From the NCBI GenBank assembly GCA_036365455.1, contig JAWQUS010000002.1:7564001-7628000 (forward strand): a stretch of DNA of 64,000 bases, written 5' to 3'. A model generated the notes under the pieces. The model saw only the letters and a list, made by a program, of their open reading frames with translations. It did not search any database and was not told the DNA's origin. Every line of letters begins with the position of its first letter. The first letter of the stretch is position 1. Positions 31,937 to 44,281 of the stretch are shown piece after piece. The position numbers were made by a program, and so were the translations under genes. Origin of the DNA: Macrosoma leucophasiata. Taxonomy: Eukaryota > Arthropoda > Insecta > Lepidoptera > Hedylidae.

Positions 31937-34900
31937 CTGGAACAATGAAAGGAAGTAGGTATAAATACAATTACCATAGCAGCGTAACATTATTATGACA
32001 TCTGTTTTTGTTTTATTTTATGAAGGTGGCAAACAAGCATGCAGTTCACATTGATGTTAAGTGATGACGGCAGCTTATAGACATCTACACAAAAACCAGA
32101 GATTAAAATGCAGCTGCGTTGCCACCTCTGATACCTTAGTTGTTATGTCTCTGTGATAGTTATTACGGGAGCATACATTACCATATAACCGAAACACGAC
32201 AGTGCTGAACACTACCATTTGGAATGCGATGGTGCCTATGCCCTCGAGCCCCTGCACTGGAACTCTACCACCAGCAAAGTACCTAAGTGTTATGTATAAG
32301 TCATCATAATCTTACGCTACGTCTGTGATGAGTACATCCTAGAGTGTTAGTCTCCAATTCTTATTTTGTAAAAAACGAAACAACAGACAATAGGCGGGTC
32401 TCCTAGAGTGCAGTCCCTTGAGGTCAGGGAAGTCGTAGATAGATTTTGTTTTGTGAGCCATCTGTGGCAAACAGATATTTTTTGGATCATGCATGACTTG
32501 CATAATATTATGATAATATCTATTTTCATAATATGAAGCCAAGAGAAACTTAGAGAGCGAGCGGGGGGTTTGGCCTGGCTCTGCCCGCCACTCGCTGCTG
32601 TGGAGAGGAGACGGCTGAGGAAGTGGTGTACGGATATGTCGTTGGCCTTGCACCCTATCTTCAGCCGTTAAACGGTGGTCCCGCCGTCGCATAGGGACGT
32701 GGTGGGGCCACGGGGGAGGGGGAAGGGCTGGATGAGGTAACTTGAACTCCTTCGACGCGCCCTCGAGGCCGAACTGTGTGCCCGGGCCGGGCGTCTCGGA
32801 CCGCCTGGTGTTGGGGGTGGTCTGGGTAGGGATCTCCAGGCTTCGGACTAAGAAATGTCCGTCGCCCGAATGGAGAAGGTCCCGCCCCGAAGATGGGTGG
32901 CGTGCTTGTGTTCCGCGCGCCACTTTTGTTGGTAGGAGCCAAAAGGCTCAAACCTTGGAGGGCTCGGAAACGCCCGCGGGGTCACTGATGTGTGCTTAAG
33001 CGTTTCCATGATCCCGCCACTGATGGCGGACGAGTCGAAACAATGCAAGTTTTTAGTGAGTACGAGTCTCACACTATCCGCCGTCTATTCCCCTAGACAG
33101 CGGGTGCCCAAGAGGTATTCTCCGCGTAAAATTCATTTTACCAATAATAATAATTAATAATCACCAAAGTTATATAGATAGAATCAAAAAAATATATATA
33201 TAAACCGTTAATCGCGACAGTGCGTTAAGAAGCCAGAAGAGCAAAGTGTCGCTCAGGCATAACAGAGACAAAATCTGTTTTACTTACATATGAAGTGATC
33301 ACGAACTCTGCTCAAAACCACTGCATCTTTTATTTCATCATATCTATAGACATTTCTACTGCAACTGTCGTACCGCGCGTCTCGTACAAACGCTCTGCCT
33401 TCCGAGTCCAGGCCAATAACACCTGGTGAGAAACAACTCTGCAGTAATGTTGCCTCCCCGCCGCTAACCTCGCGAGTTAGTGTCACTTCTGGCAATAAAC
33501 GATATGACGCTGTGGCTGCAAACATAATAAAAATATGTTATTTAGAAATAAACCTCCCATTTGGCTAAGTTAACATTACTAGACTCCAAAAGCCGAATAG
33601 ATAGATGGTGGATAGTGTAGGTAGAAAAAGGACCTCCTCCGAGGGTTTCCGTCTTGTCGTGGCGGGGGAATTTAGTAGTCGTTGGTTGTCCCCACACCGG
33701 CGAAGCTAAGAAGAACCCAGTGAGGGAGCGGTAGGCTCGCTGCTGGTACAAAGAGACGGCTGGGGAAGAGCACCCTATTCCCAGCCGCCTTACGGTGGTC
33801 CTGTCGTGTGATGGCTGCGGGTCGAACTACTTCGCCGCTCCCTTTCCTCCCGGTCTGAGGTCCGTCGCCCGAATAGAGAATGGTCCCAAGCGGTCCCGGT
33901 AGAAATTTAACTCATTGTTTACTTATGAAAACGATTTGCCTTAAGTAGCAGGTATTATCGTTAACCAGGAATATATAGAAAAAGATTTTTAATGATCATC
34001 ATTTTGAAAGCGAAGGAATATTGCTTTCATTTGTTGTGAAGACGGATATATTTGCGGAACATTTAGTAGAAGCATTTGCAGCAAATAAGTCAACGAACAC
34101 AACGTTTTAGAGTAGCACGTTAAAGCTATCTTTAATCAGAGACTCCAGATTAATCTATCAGCAAAACCTGTCAGTATTCGTGAAGTGTGGAAAGTAGTAA
34201 TGGAGCAGAAAGAAAAAAATACCTAAGGCTTTGACCTCATCGCCAGTCTTAATTACAATGCAATACTAAGAGTTCAATACATCGAAGTTATGGAAAGAAA
34301 TCGATCGAGTGCAAGCAAGGGCTCGCACACTCAGTTGTCTGAGAGCCTTGGAACACATGCTTAAAGTTAATGTGCTGCTGATTGAAATAAAAAAAAATTA
34401 ATAACATGTTAAACATAAATACAAACCAACAGGTGAAAATTTGGCATGATCTTTTCCAATGCCTTTGACTGCAACGAGATGAAGATCTAACTCATGACCA
34501 GGTCTCATTTTAGAGATTAAAATGTCACCATGCACGGGGCCTACATCTGTCTCTTTATGAACAGAAGCTTGGTTTCCAAGGGGATGCCACTTCATTTGCG
34601 ATGAGTATACTGAAAATATGAAGATAATTATTTGATTACAAACATTTAACCCATCATGGAATGTGAAGCTGGTGGTGGCTACAAAACAATAATAATTGAG
34701 AATCAATTATCTTGAATCAATTAAATTTTTATTTTTCTAGGCTTAAGACAAACTGATATACCACTGTGATTTTCATATAAATCTTCAGCTCTAAAAGAAT
34801 CCTTTGGATGCACTTTACTGAAAGAGCATTTCACTTTAAGGGAAAATTCCAATGTATCAAACTCAGTTCCTTCAGTTGAATCTGTAAAAAAAATATAAAT

Positions 34901-36095
34901 TATTTAATAAACTCAAGGGTTACCAAATATTTGGTTTCCAATAGTGTTTACCCTCAGGACGATATTCAAATAATCTGGGATCAGCTTTTAGTGGTATTAG
35001 ACCTAATCGATGAGCCAGTACTTCATCCTGTATGATAGATGTATTATTTTTGATCATCACTTTTTCAATGGCCATACTGGGTACTTCACTTAGCATAAGT
35101 CTACGGAAAGCATTAGCGAAAGCTGGTTGGATGCCTATCAAATCAAATTCCATTTCAAAATTATCCATCCTGACAATGATAATGCGAAAATTCTTAACAA
35201 ATTTCTTTAAGATCCACTTCTCATCAGCCATTCCATAGTCATCAGGTGCATTCTGGAAATAATGGTATTAAAAAAAATATTATTAAAATTTACCATACCA
35301 TCAGGTATATTACACCTAAACATATATACCACAAGTAAGGTGAACACACACTTATTAGATCCAAACGTGCCGAAAGAGCCGAAGCCAAATAAGCTTTGCA
35401 TTACCTCCGCACCGAAAAAATCAACTGCACCAAAGAAATTGTTTCTATTTTCTATACACCTGTCGCACAGTTACAGATTGTACAGCTCTTCATAATTACT
35501 TAATTACGTACTAATTCTATCAAATTAGAAACACTCAATTTTAGAAAAATGAAAAATTAATAATTTCTCTCTCAGTTATTGAGTACTTACTAATAAATAA
35601 TTAATTAGTAAGTACTCAATAACTGAATGCAATCGCATCGGCCGAGTTGGCCGCATCAGCCGGCCGTCTTGGATTTCTTAGATTCTGCCGATTCAGACGA
35701 ATCGGAGCGGGCAAGTGTGCGATGTTTCCATAGAGGTATAAAATTCTATAGATGTTTCATACGATTTCATAAAAATCATTCTAAAATTCGGCTAGTTTTG
35801 CTCCGATAAGTGTGCGTTCACCCTAAAGGCACTTTTTATTCGTCAGGTACTTTATTTCATAGGTGTTCCTGTTTCATTATTATTTAAGAACGGATGTTAG
35901 TCGCGACCAAGTACTGCACAGATTTGTGCCAAACTTTTTAATTAAAAAATGTGGACGAAATCCGGTGACAAATAAAGCGGTCATGCGGTGCTAACATGAT
36001 GTGAAATCATAAAATAATATTTATACTTATTAATTACGTACCTTGATTCGAAATTCTTCAAGAAACACTTTAGGTTTTTGATCCAACTTCGGCAT
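31827..36095 (-). CDS. POLR1C: DNA-directed RNA polymerases I and III subunit RPAC1 (gene span, six exons)
   Basis: The exons are 36042-36095, 34952-35252, 34762-34881, 34427-34609, 33288-33515 and 31827-31936 (phases 0, 1, 1, 1, 1), giving 996 bases, 331 residues, near the family's usual length. RPAC1 is the alpha-like subunit that pairs with RPAC2 to nucleate assembly of polymerases I and III in the nucleus. The dimerisation region [18 protein letters not shown] (about residues 66-83) and [13 protein letters not shown] are conserved. The C-terminal exon reads [20 protein letters not shown], the second half of the dimerisation fold. All splice sites are GT-AG. Introns 4 and 5 contain GC-rich repeats and a retroposon. 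It lies in the same orientation as the WAP-module gene downstream and divergent from the ZAD gene. Confidence 0.93.
32008..32276 (-). mobile_element. About 290 bp retroposon, reverse copy in POLR1C intron 5
   Basis: Landmarks are aacaagcatgcagttcacat, tgctgaacactaccattt and gaactctaccaccagca. Confidence 0.7.
32540..33075. repeat. GC-rich unclassified repeat in POLR1C intron 5
   Basis: It is much richer in GC than its surroundings. Words such as cagccg..acggtggtcc, gtccgtcgcccgaat and gatcccgccactgatg recur at 33625-33905 (intron 4) and 43735-43935. It looks like part of a LINE 5' region, but no reading frame supports this. Confidence 0.5.
33288..33515 (-). CDS. POLR1C: POLR1C exon 5
   Basis: It encodes [19 protein letters not shown] through [14 protein letters not shown] and LSRVRDHFI, and ends in phase 1 at GTAAGT. 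Confidence 0.95.
33600..33905. repeat. GC-rich unclassified repeat in POLR1C intron 4
   Basis: gtttccgtcttgtcgtgg, tagtcgttggttgtccccac and ccgtcgcccgaatagagaat are shared with 43735-43935 and 32540-33075. ORFs inside it lack protein-like features. Confidence 0.5.
34427..34609 (-). CDS. POLR1C: POLR1C exon 4
   Basis: It contains [32 protein letters not shown] and [13 protein letters not shown], a signature stretch of RPAC1. Confidence 0.95.
34762..34881 (-). CDS. POLR1C: POLR1C exon 3
   Basis: It encodes [19 protein letters not shown] and [16 protein letters not shown], in phase with its neighbours. The acceptor is tttttttacag. Confidence 0.9.
34952..35252 (-). CDS. POLR1C: POLR1C exon 2: alpha-type dimerisation domain
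   Basis: After the acceptor attatttccag it begins [16 protein letters not shown] and contains the conserved [17 protein letters not shown] core. It ends in phase 1 after EYRPE. Confidence 0.95.
35572..35626. repeat. Perfect palindrome, 23 bp arms, 9 nt spacer
   Basis: 35572-35594 is the exact reverse complement of 35604-35626. It lies in POLR1C intron 1 (35253-36041). Confidence 0.92.
36042..36095 (-). CDS. POLR1C: POLR1C exon 1
   Basis: It encodes [18 protein letters not shown] and ends in phase 0 at GTACGT. It is too short for ORF scanning. The start is the only ATG in frame before the exon. Confidence 0.85.
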
Positions 36096-36801
36096 TTTGA
36101 AATGATGAATCTAATACTGGTAGAATATTGATATATTTTTAAAATAATGTTTAATAACTAATGGTCAATTCGGTAAACAATAAAACAATTTTATCATGGA
36201 AACTATTCGACCTATTCGACTATGCATGGAACTGGCGAATTCAGTTAAAATATTCTGTGGGACGAATTATTAGGCGGAAAGGCAAAATAAAAATAATAAG
36301 TATATAAATAACCCAATACCTTTAATAAATTAGCACGTGCAATTTTGAAATTTTGTTTAAATTTTGTAATTAAAAATAGAGCTGAGTCGATCGCGAGCGA
36401 TAGAATCACTTTGATTGAATCACGATCCAAACACAAGTGATCGGGTCGTGACGTACAAAAAAAGTCGATCATTTGGATCCTTTGGGTCATTGGGTACTTT
36501 GTTTCTCGTGAACTCTTATTATAATACTCATAAAGTACACTTCAGTTTGTTTACAGTTTTATCGATCATGCTCCCCTGCACCATGTCATTTAATTGTAAA
36601 ATTTATGCGCTACCAAAATTTTGTTTCATTTTGTCGTGTATGATACCGCGTATGACAAAACGAGACAAAGGTAAAAGCGATGCAGTTTATGGTGACAAAG
36701 AAAGGTCATGGTACAGGCGTTGATCATATTTTATTTCTTTCTTTCACATGGTTCCACTTTAGTTTGTCTCTTTCCAACGGAGAAGGATACTAAAACGAAT
36801 T

Positions 36802-36854
36802 GTAATGTTCTGTTTCACTCTAATACGGGCGATTAAAGTGAAACAGAACATTAC
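36802..36854. repeat. Inverted repeat, 18 bp arms, 17 nt spacer
   Basis: gtaatgttctgtttcact (36802-36819) is exactly mirrored at 36837-36854, about 700 bp upstream of the POLR1C start. Confidence 0.9.
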
Positions 36855-37916
36855 TTCGTTGTCCAATGGCGATCGCGAACCAATGGCAGCCAGCGCAGCG
36901 CGATGATCTTTTGCGATCGATATTTGTAAAATAGCGCCATCTAACATAAAATGATAGAGTCGTTGAAAAGACTAGAATGATAGTTGATGAAATACTTCAC
37001 ACATAATTCATTAGATGTCGTGTATTTATTTTGTAGAATAGCGCCATCTTACATAAGATATTAATCATTAAAAAGTTGTTAGAAAGACTATAATGATAAT
37101 TGATGAAATACTTTACACAAAAACCCATTACATATCGTTTTGATGTTTATTAAATTTCGGCAATAAAATAAATGCTTCGAATGTTGTGTGTGTTTGGTTG
37201 ATTCCACATTCTCTAAGTTTCCTACCACGTGAAGCATTTGGCCTGAAGACACATGCATAAAAACACTTTTATTATACTAGTTAACATAGTTATGAAGTGG
37301 ATTAGGATTTTAAATTTTTAGCTAGATTGATCTAAATTACATGAATATTACAGCATTCATAATAATTATGTTCATTTCATGAACATAATTGAGAACATCT
37401 CATATTTTTAACCCACATGTTTTATTACATTATTCAAAAGTTAATCTAAAACTAGGGGACCCGTGTTCAACCATTTTTCGAAAATTTGTACTTTTCATTC
37501 ATAATTTCTACTTTGAAAGTAAGTGTATTCTAAAAAGACGTTTGCGCCATTTGACGTCACACATAAGGTGGAATGGAATGAACCATTGCTTTGTGCCGTG
37601 ACCCTTTAAAAAAAAATGTAGATGTCACTGTCTTGTCGTTGTCAGCTTGTCAAACTCGACGTAGGGCTGTGGTTTTTTTATTTTAAAAATATCAGTACCA
37701 GTGTCCGATAAATCAAAAAAAATATCGATATATCAATATAATTTTTAAAAAATTCTTGACCCTGCATGTCGTCGATTAATCTCTTCCTTGATCCAACTTC
37801 AAATAAAAAATATCAATATTATATCAACAGCCTAAGGGCTAAGTCGTTGTTGAAGACTTGAAAACTTGTTTTTTTAAAATAAATAAGTTCGTGGCATCAT
37901 TTCATAGACTTAGTAG

Positions 37917-38361
37917 TAGGGATGGCGATTCTTTCTGAAATCAATCAATATTCGAATCGAAGTGTCCAAAATCCTTTGACAATTAAATCGACATTGAAAA
38001 AATCGATCTTCGATTATCGATATATTTTTGATTTGGGATAAGTAATACTAAATTTCGAGGAAAACAGACGACCAAAAAAAAGCAACTCAACAGTGTTCAA
38101 TGCTGGTATAATGCTTTCTATACTCACGTTTAAATGTTAAATCTTATGATCTGTATGTTTCCTATGTCCATATGTGAATTAACCAAAAAGATCGATCTTC
38201 GATTTTCCATACTATGTTTATGTATTGATTCACTAGACCAATCCAGTACTGTGGATCGATTTAAATAAATTATTATAATTATTTAAATAAGAATCGATTT
38301 TTTGGTTCCTAAGGATCACTTTTCCGATTAATCGATCTCAGGTCTCGGATCACCATCCCTA
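37917..38361. mobile_element. Small hAT-like element
   Basis: The ends are TAGGGATGGCGATTC and its inverse (gatcaccatccctA). The flanking 8-mers cttagtag and cttcctag agree at 6 of 8 positions, as expected for an old target duplication. It contains repeated atcgat-rich text and no coding. Confidence 0.5.
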
Positions 38362-39392
38362 CTTCCTAGTTTTATACTTTGACATTGACGTATCCGTATC
38401 AATTTGACACATCTTGCCACAGAGTATGTAACAATAATGTTTTCATCTAAAGATAAGCAATGGTAACTACTTCATTCCACCTTATAAGTGACGTCATCAC
38501 ATGTTTTTTCGTTTTATTTTTTTTTCACAGAAATTAAGAAATAAAAAAATACAAAAAATATATATTTGAACTCAGAAAAGAAAAACAAAGAAACGGTATT
38601 TTTCTTTTAGGGTCGTGTCAAAGGAGATGTTGCAAAAATGTATGGACCTCCGGCCATGTATTGTACACAATATCATTAAACAGGCAAAATCAATATAAAA
38701 ACGGTTTTACTGCATATTTTCATTACAATACAATACAATACAATCGCTCAATATATGCAATAGCTTTACCGGTGCAGTTCTTGAATGCCGATTTTTTTCT
38801 TTATAAATTAATCCTATTTACCAATAAAGTTGAATATAAATTAATCCTATTTACCAGAATGAAATTATAGTGAAATAATTGAATAATTAATTGAATTGTA
38901 TTAAAATGAAAAATAGCCAGCGACATAATGTGTGGATCGCGGTCTCGAGTCTTGAATCCTTATCAGATGGGTCTCGAATCACGAGAATCATGAGCTACAG
39001 TATACGTTTGAGCGAAATCGAGTCGCGACCCAAATGACCCAAACGATCGAGTCATTTAGACTCGATCACCTTGTCAATGGGTCGCGATCGACCCGAATAC
39101 CGACGAAGGAGTGATCGACTCAGGTCTAATTAAAAAGTTGTCTGAGTTGTCAATTTGTCAATCAATCAACCAAGAATCAATTGTCAAACCAAACGTCAAA
39201 CTGTCAAACTGTATGGGTACGTTCCATTTTTCCATCAACCGTCTCCATCGACCGCGACCACGACCGCTCAAATTGCCATTCGTCGTCGTCAGGGTTTACA
39301 TTTAGGGCTACAATTATTGGCAGCGGAGCACTCACGATCTACCCGATTATCGCGTGGGAGAGGTCTCCCATTCTACCCCAATCTTATATAAT

Positions 39393-39760
39393 CTTAATAT
39401 ATATAAATCTCGTGTCACAATGTTTGTCCTCAATGGACTCCTAAACCACTTAACCGATAATAATAAAATTCGCACACCATGTGCAGTTCGATCCAACTTG
39501 AGAGATAGGATAGCTTACATTACGCTATGACTAATAGGAGCAGAGCAGCGCGGGCGAAGCCGGGGCGGGCCGCTAGTAATATATATAAATCTCGTGTCAC
39601 AATGTTTGTCCTCAATGGACTCCTAAACCACTTAACCGATTATAATAAAATTCGCACACCATGTGCAGTTCGATCCAACTTGAGAGATAGGATAGCTTAC
39701 ATTACGCTATGACTAATAGGAGCAGAGCAGCGCGGGCGAAGCCGGGGCGGGCCGCTAGTC
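39393..39760 (+). mobile_element. Tandem pair of CTAGT-terminated elements (family 2)
   Basis: Two nearly identical units of about 184 bp stand head to tail, each from atatataaatctcgtgtcac to ggggcgggccgctagt. The GC-rich hairpin before a CTAG end is Helitron-like. The arrangement could be one insertion next to another or a local duplication. Confidence 0.65.
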
Positions 39761-39949
39761 TTCTATAAATTGAAAATTTAAAGGGGTTCCGAAACGAGCA
39801 AGCAACTGAGCGGCAAGCACGTAGATTTTTGCTTGCTTCAAGCATTTTGACCGAATACGATGTTTGCGTGATGCTTGAATCAAGCATTTACGTGCTTTCT
39901 CCGCGCTTGATGCGATTTTATAATTTTTGCTTTACGAAACGGATTGACG

Positions 39950-40260
39950 CGACGTTTTGACGTGTTCGAACGAATCTTCATCATCCCTCCCTCCGCGCGG
40001 GAAGCGCAAAAGAGGGGGGGATGGTTCGGGGATTAAGGCGAATCCTCGTACCCCGGGCCTATCTGCCCCCGAAACGTCGGGGGCGTGGCCCTAAATGGGG
40101 GATTGTGGCACGCGGGGAAACTCATTGAGGGAGGCCATATATATACAAACTTTTTTTTTTACGTCTTTTCTTTTTTTTTATTTTAATTTTCTTAAAAATT
40201 TTATTGGGCATACATTTTTTTTTCCCTCCCCCTAAGTTATTCCCCCGCGTGTCGCTTACA
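39950..40260. repeat. GC-rich unclassified block
   Basis: The stretch from ccctccctccgcgcgggaag to gtggcacgcggggaaact differs sharply in composition from its surroundings, followed by T-rich text and another cccccgcgtgtcgc. It is probably a piece of a transposon. I do not recognise it. Confidence 0.35.
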
Positions 40261-40316
40261 ATTGGTCTTGATTTATAAAATTAAATATATTTATGTTCTC
40301 TATTGTGATATTGTGG

Positions 40317-40366
40317 ATTTTTATTTACCAGTTTCACCCAGTTTGGTGAAACTGGTAAATAAAAAT
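40317..40366. repeat. Perfect palindrome, 22 bp arms, 6 nt spacer
   Basis: 40317-40338 pairs exactly with 40345-40366 around cagttt. Confidence 0.93.
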
Positions 40367-40499
40367 TTGCCTTACTGTTGAGCCGCAGTTGGCCGATATC
40401 GCCCAACAAAAATAACATTAGAAATCAATTGTCATATTCTTCTCGCGGGCTGACGGGGTGCATAGTGTTATTTTATTTCTTTAATGTCGGTCCGAGGCC

Positions 40500-42278
40500 T
40501 AAAGTCATAACTTCATAACCCTACGTGTTACGCTGTATGCGTGCACGTGTGACAACACGTCACTGATTCATGTGTGTGTAATAGGCAACCAAAATAAGCG
40601 TTTGTATGGAATTTAGGCGGAGTGTCCGCGGTGTGCCATAGGCGTGTTACCCTTTACCGTTCTGATTCTCCGTTCCGAAACATTTCGATGTTCCAAAAGA
40701 TTGTAACACCAATAATATTTCAAATGCATCATTTAGAGCATTTGGAACTCAAACATTATTGCTCTCTGTTTAGCGCGTTCATGTCGCACTCGCTTGAGTG
40801 ATTGAGTATGACGCATGACCGCAATCGAAACGCTTAACATTTGAAACATTTGAATCTGAATCAGCTAACGAAGCGAGAGAGCAAGATAAGAATACAATAT
40901 TAAATAAGTGAGAGTGGTATACCAAATTAGATGGCATTTTGTTACTTATTCCGTTGCGTCTATACAGTAGCTTAGGCAAGTAATAATAACGACTATGGCG
41001 TTTGTAAGACTAATAATTTAAGTGCGTTTTTCGTTTGCATTATTTTGATTTTATGAGCCGAGTTGTTTGTTTTAGACTTTCGCCACAGTAGAACTTTGAC
41101 GCAATGTTCCAAATGTTCGAAATTATGCATATAAAGATTCGGAACAGTTTAGTGTTTCAGATGCTGATGTTCATAAATCACAAAGGTGAGACGTTTCTCC
41201 CACGCCTATAAGACCACCTCTCTATTTCCAGCCATCTAGGAGACGTTGCGCAAATTCAATTAAAAAGAATAAATTCTTCGACTATTGCGTCTGCTGATGT
41301 GCGCATTCACTTTGATAGTGACTAATATTCAAAACTATGCAATCACTTGAGCCAAATGTATACAAATACGAAATTTGAATTTTTCCTATCCTCATGTAAA
41401 TACACCTGACCTTAAATAGGTACTTAGTCTAAGCACCTGACGAATGTAATTTTTACATGATTATGAAAATCAATTCTTGCAGATTGCTATCTATGTAAAA
41501 GCAGAGAATATGTAATAATACTAAGTATAGAATGGACACTTCGACGTCCTGTCCGATTTGCGCGCATCACTCAACTTCTTCCCCTCTTATGGGCGACGGT
41601 TGGTATTTTGTACGTGCTACGCACACAGGTGCGCGTGTAAATACACGTCACTGATGGAAATTCAAATTAAGCGTTTGTATGGAATTTTGGCGGAGTGTCC
41701 GCGGTGTGGTAAAAGTTCATATATTTTATTTTTTTCTATTTGTAAGCAGAAAAGTTTAAGTAGAAAGTAGCAATTATATTATATATTTCAATAATTTGCT
41801 ACTGATTTATTGAAATTTTAATGTGTACTTTTATGTACTTTTCCTAATATATTGTACGATCCCTTGAAAAAAAGTTGGCAATAGTCCTGTGGTCTGTGTT
41901 GGTTATTGGTCTGTGGTCTGCATTAAAATATATATATAGTCTACATCAGAATCCTTGCCATAAGAAAGAAAAAAATAAAAAAACATCTATCATCTCTATA
42001 AATCTTCGTAATCCATTTGTCTGTGCATTTGTCCGTGCTTCAATTCTTTTTTCTTTGTGTAAATTTTGTTTGTGAATTGTGAAATAGCTAACTAATGAAG
42101 ACGATTTAGAAAGGTTTCATTTCTGCATTTTCTATTGTGTTCACTGGTGATCAGTTCTAATTCAACTAATAACAATTCTATGTTTATTACCCCTACCTCC
42201 GAAGATAATAATAATTTTATTGTGCTCCTAAATTTTAGAAAACTAATTTGTTTTCGGAGTTTGTTTTTATAACAAGTA
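40500..42278. other. Upstream region of the ZAD gene with a duplicated segment
   Basis: gcgtttgtatggaattt and cggagtgtccgcggtgtg occur at about 40597-40632 and again at about 41669-41707, with acacgtcactgat before each, so roughly 110 bp is duplicated. tggacacttcgacgtcct at 41532 has a relative at 48220. The ZAD promoter must lie at the right end; no clear core element is seen. Confidence 0.45.
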
Positions 42279-42694
42279 ATGGGGAGCTTAGATAGAGGTG
42301 TCTTGACAGGATTTATTTGTCGTTTGTGTTCTGAAATGCACCGTGTGGTGCTGCACATTTACGGAGAAGAAGGCATACGTCTGTGTATTTCTGAAAAAAT
42401 CAATAGATATCTCTCAATTAATGTAAGTACCAGTTCGACATTTCATTTATTTTATTTCATTGACCAAAGATAAATAATGTACTCGTATTCCAGGTGTCCC
42501 GATCAGATCCACTGCCAAAAACTATTTGCAAGAATTGTTTAGAACGTTTGGAAAACCAGCATAGACTAGTTATGCGCATTGAACATGCTGCTAATGTTTT
42601 GAAAGGCCAGCGGCAAGCCAGAGTGGGCTATGGATGTTATGTTAGTTTGTGCGACAACTTAGATGAACCACCTCATCCACCTTTATCTAAATAA
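42279..42694 (+). CDS. ZAD-domain protein without zinc fingers (two exons)
   Basis: Exon 1 is 42279-42422 and exon 2 is 42494-42694, joined in phase 0 over a 71-base intron (GTAAGT…ttccag), giving 114 residues. The ZAD (zinc-finger associated domain) is complete: Cys14-x2-Cys17 (FICRLC) and Cys60-x2-Cys63 (TICKNC) should coordinate one zinc, and the helix LERLENQHRLVMRIEHAAN follows. ZADs dimerise insect transcription factors and normally sit ahead of C2H2 fingers. Here the protein stops about 50 residues after the second Cys pair, with no fingers and no further exon seen before 44 kb. It may be a stand-alone dimerisation partner, or a short isoform whose finger exons I cannot find. Confidence 0.85.
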
Positions 42695-43730
42695 TTTGGG
42701 TATTTAAATATTTAAATTAAGAGGAGCACTAGAATTATTGTAATTTTAGTCTATAAATTATGTTTGAGTCATGCATAATCAAAGATGGTTATCTGCATTT
42801 TCACTTGGACCCTGATAAGCAGAAAAGATCCTGTGAACACATATAAATGTTGACTGGATCTTTATGTGTTTGCTTTAAAATTGTAGATTTGCTGCCTTTG
42901 ATCTTATGCAACTCGTTTATATAAAAATTTAGTATAACATTTAACCTGTATTAGCATATTCATCATTAAGGTATTTTATTTTTATTAGTGAATAAGAAAA
43001 TTTCAAAGTTGTTGTAAATGTAAGATCTAATGTGTGATAGTAATAGTTTTGAGAAAATTGTTATAGATATGAAGGTAAGTATTGGATTATGTTAAAAAAA
43101 ATAACTTACAAAATAATTATAATAAAAATGCACAGGACACTTTTTGTTTAAACTCACAGGAGTTTTAAAAAAAAGATTTAGACAAATTGAAAATGTTCCC
43201 CTGTTTTGAAGTCGGCTAAAAAGAACATTATGTAATGAAATGATACAACAAATAAATGAATTAGGTAGGTATATTGTTACACCAAATTAGAAATTACAAC
43301 AATATTTGTGTTTTGCTGTAACATATTATTGTGATTATGGATTCAATTTATTTTTGTATTAATATTGATAAAAAATATCAAGAGGCAAAATGTAGTAAGT
43401 TCATTATGTAATAGACTTAACTATAAATTTTTAATGAAAATGTAGGCACACTTATTCTATCCTGGACTTTGGCCTTAAGTTCTTATAATTTGAGATTTTA
43501 GTGGATTTTGGTTCATGTACCTCTCTGTATCTATAGTTATATGATTATCTATCTAGTATTATTACGTTCTCTACGATTAAAAATAAATGGTTAAATAAGT
43601 TATAAGTAATTCATTGCCGTGATAATTGCTATAGCTATAGCTTAATTTATACTGTCTGTGAATCAAGATACAAATCGCTGTGAAGGCGATTCTATTTATA
43701 GTAAGTATAGAAAGGGTATGTGAGGGCCAT
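42695..43730. other. 3' region of the ZAD gene
   Basis: AT-rich; AATAAA at 43251-43256 is a possible polyadenylation site. No C2H2 zinc-finger pattern is visible on either strand. Confidence 0.4.
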
Positions 43731-43734
43731 AAAA

Positions 43735-43935
43735 ATGTGCCTCCCTCTTGAGGGTTTATGTCTTGTCGTGTTGGGGAGGTTCAGTAGTCGATGGTTGTCC
43801 CCACACCCAGGGTTCGGAAACGAGCAGCCGCCGGCGTGGTCGCGGGTCCACCATGTGTGCGTAAGCGTTCCCGTAACCCCGCCACTGATGTCGGCTGGTG
43901 CCTTGGTTTCCCCGCGTAATAAAGAGCAATAATGT
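43735..43935. repeat. GC-rich unclassified repeat, third copy
   Basis: ggtttatgtcttgtcgtgtt, gtagtcgatggttgtccccac and aaccccgccactgatg match the blocks at 33600 and 32540. Confidence 0.5.
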
Positions 43936-44281
43936 GGCAGCAGTTCGCTTTCATCGGGTCAGCATTGAAACTAGCTCCACCTTTCCCTTTGAATAAGTGA
44001 CAATCTGTCCTACGGGTGGATCGGGAGGACCATGACAAAATGTCTGCCTCCATTTTGTTTGTCTGATGAACTGATTTTGCCGACAGGTTATAATTGATAC
44101 AATAAGTACCTATAAATAGCTAATAAGACTAGCTAGTAACTACCCCTCCCGAAAATCATTGCAAGGATTGTTCTTGACCCTCCATCGAACCTATAAAATT
44201 AACAGTAGTAGGTACCTAATAGTAGGAACCCAAAATGCTATTTTTGGATTTACTCGAGCGCGTCAGATTATATGGGAGATA

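Larger units (their letters stand above)
36373..39130. mobile_element. Nested inverted-repeat element in the POLR1C-ZAD spacer
   Basis: Outer ends carry ctgagtcgatc (about 36381) and its inverse gatcgactcag (about 39112), with related inward text (tttgggtcat-g-gggt words) in opposite orientation. A second shell has gacgtcacacataaggtgga (37551) against tccaccttataagtgacgtc (about 38477). A third shell is the hAT-like element at 37917-38361. No transposase frame is seen. Near 36925-37140 a unit of about 115 bp containing atagcgccatct-acataa is repeated in direct orientation. Confidence 0.5.

Noticed and set aside
32339..32951. Pro/Arg-rich minus-strand ORFs of 96-194 residues
   Set aside because: They come from a GC-rich repeat in POLR1C intron 5, with low-complexity composition and no splice support. 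POLR1C exon 6 lies beyond them.
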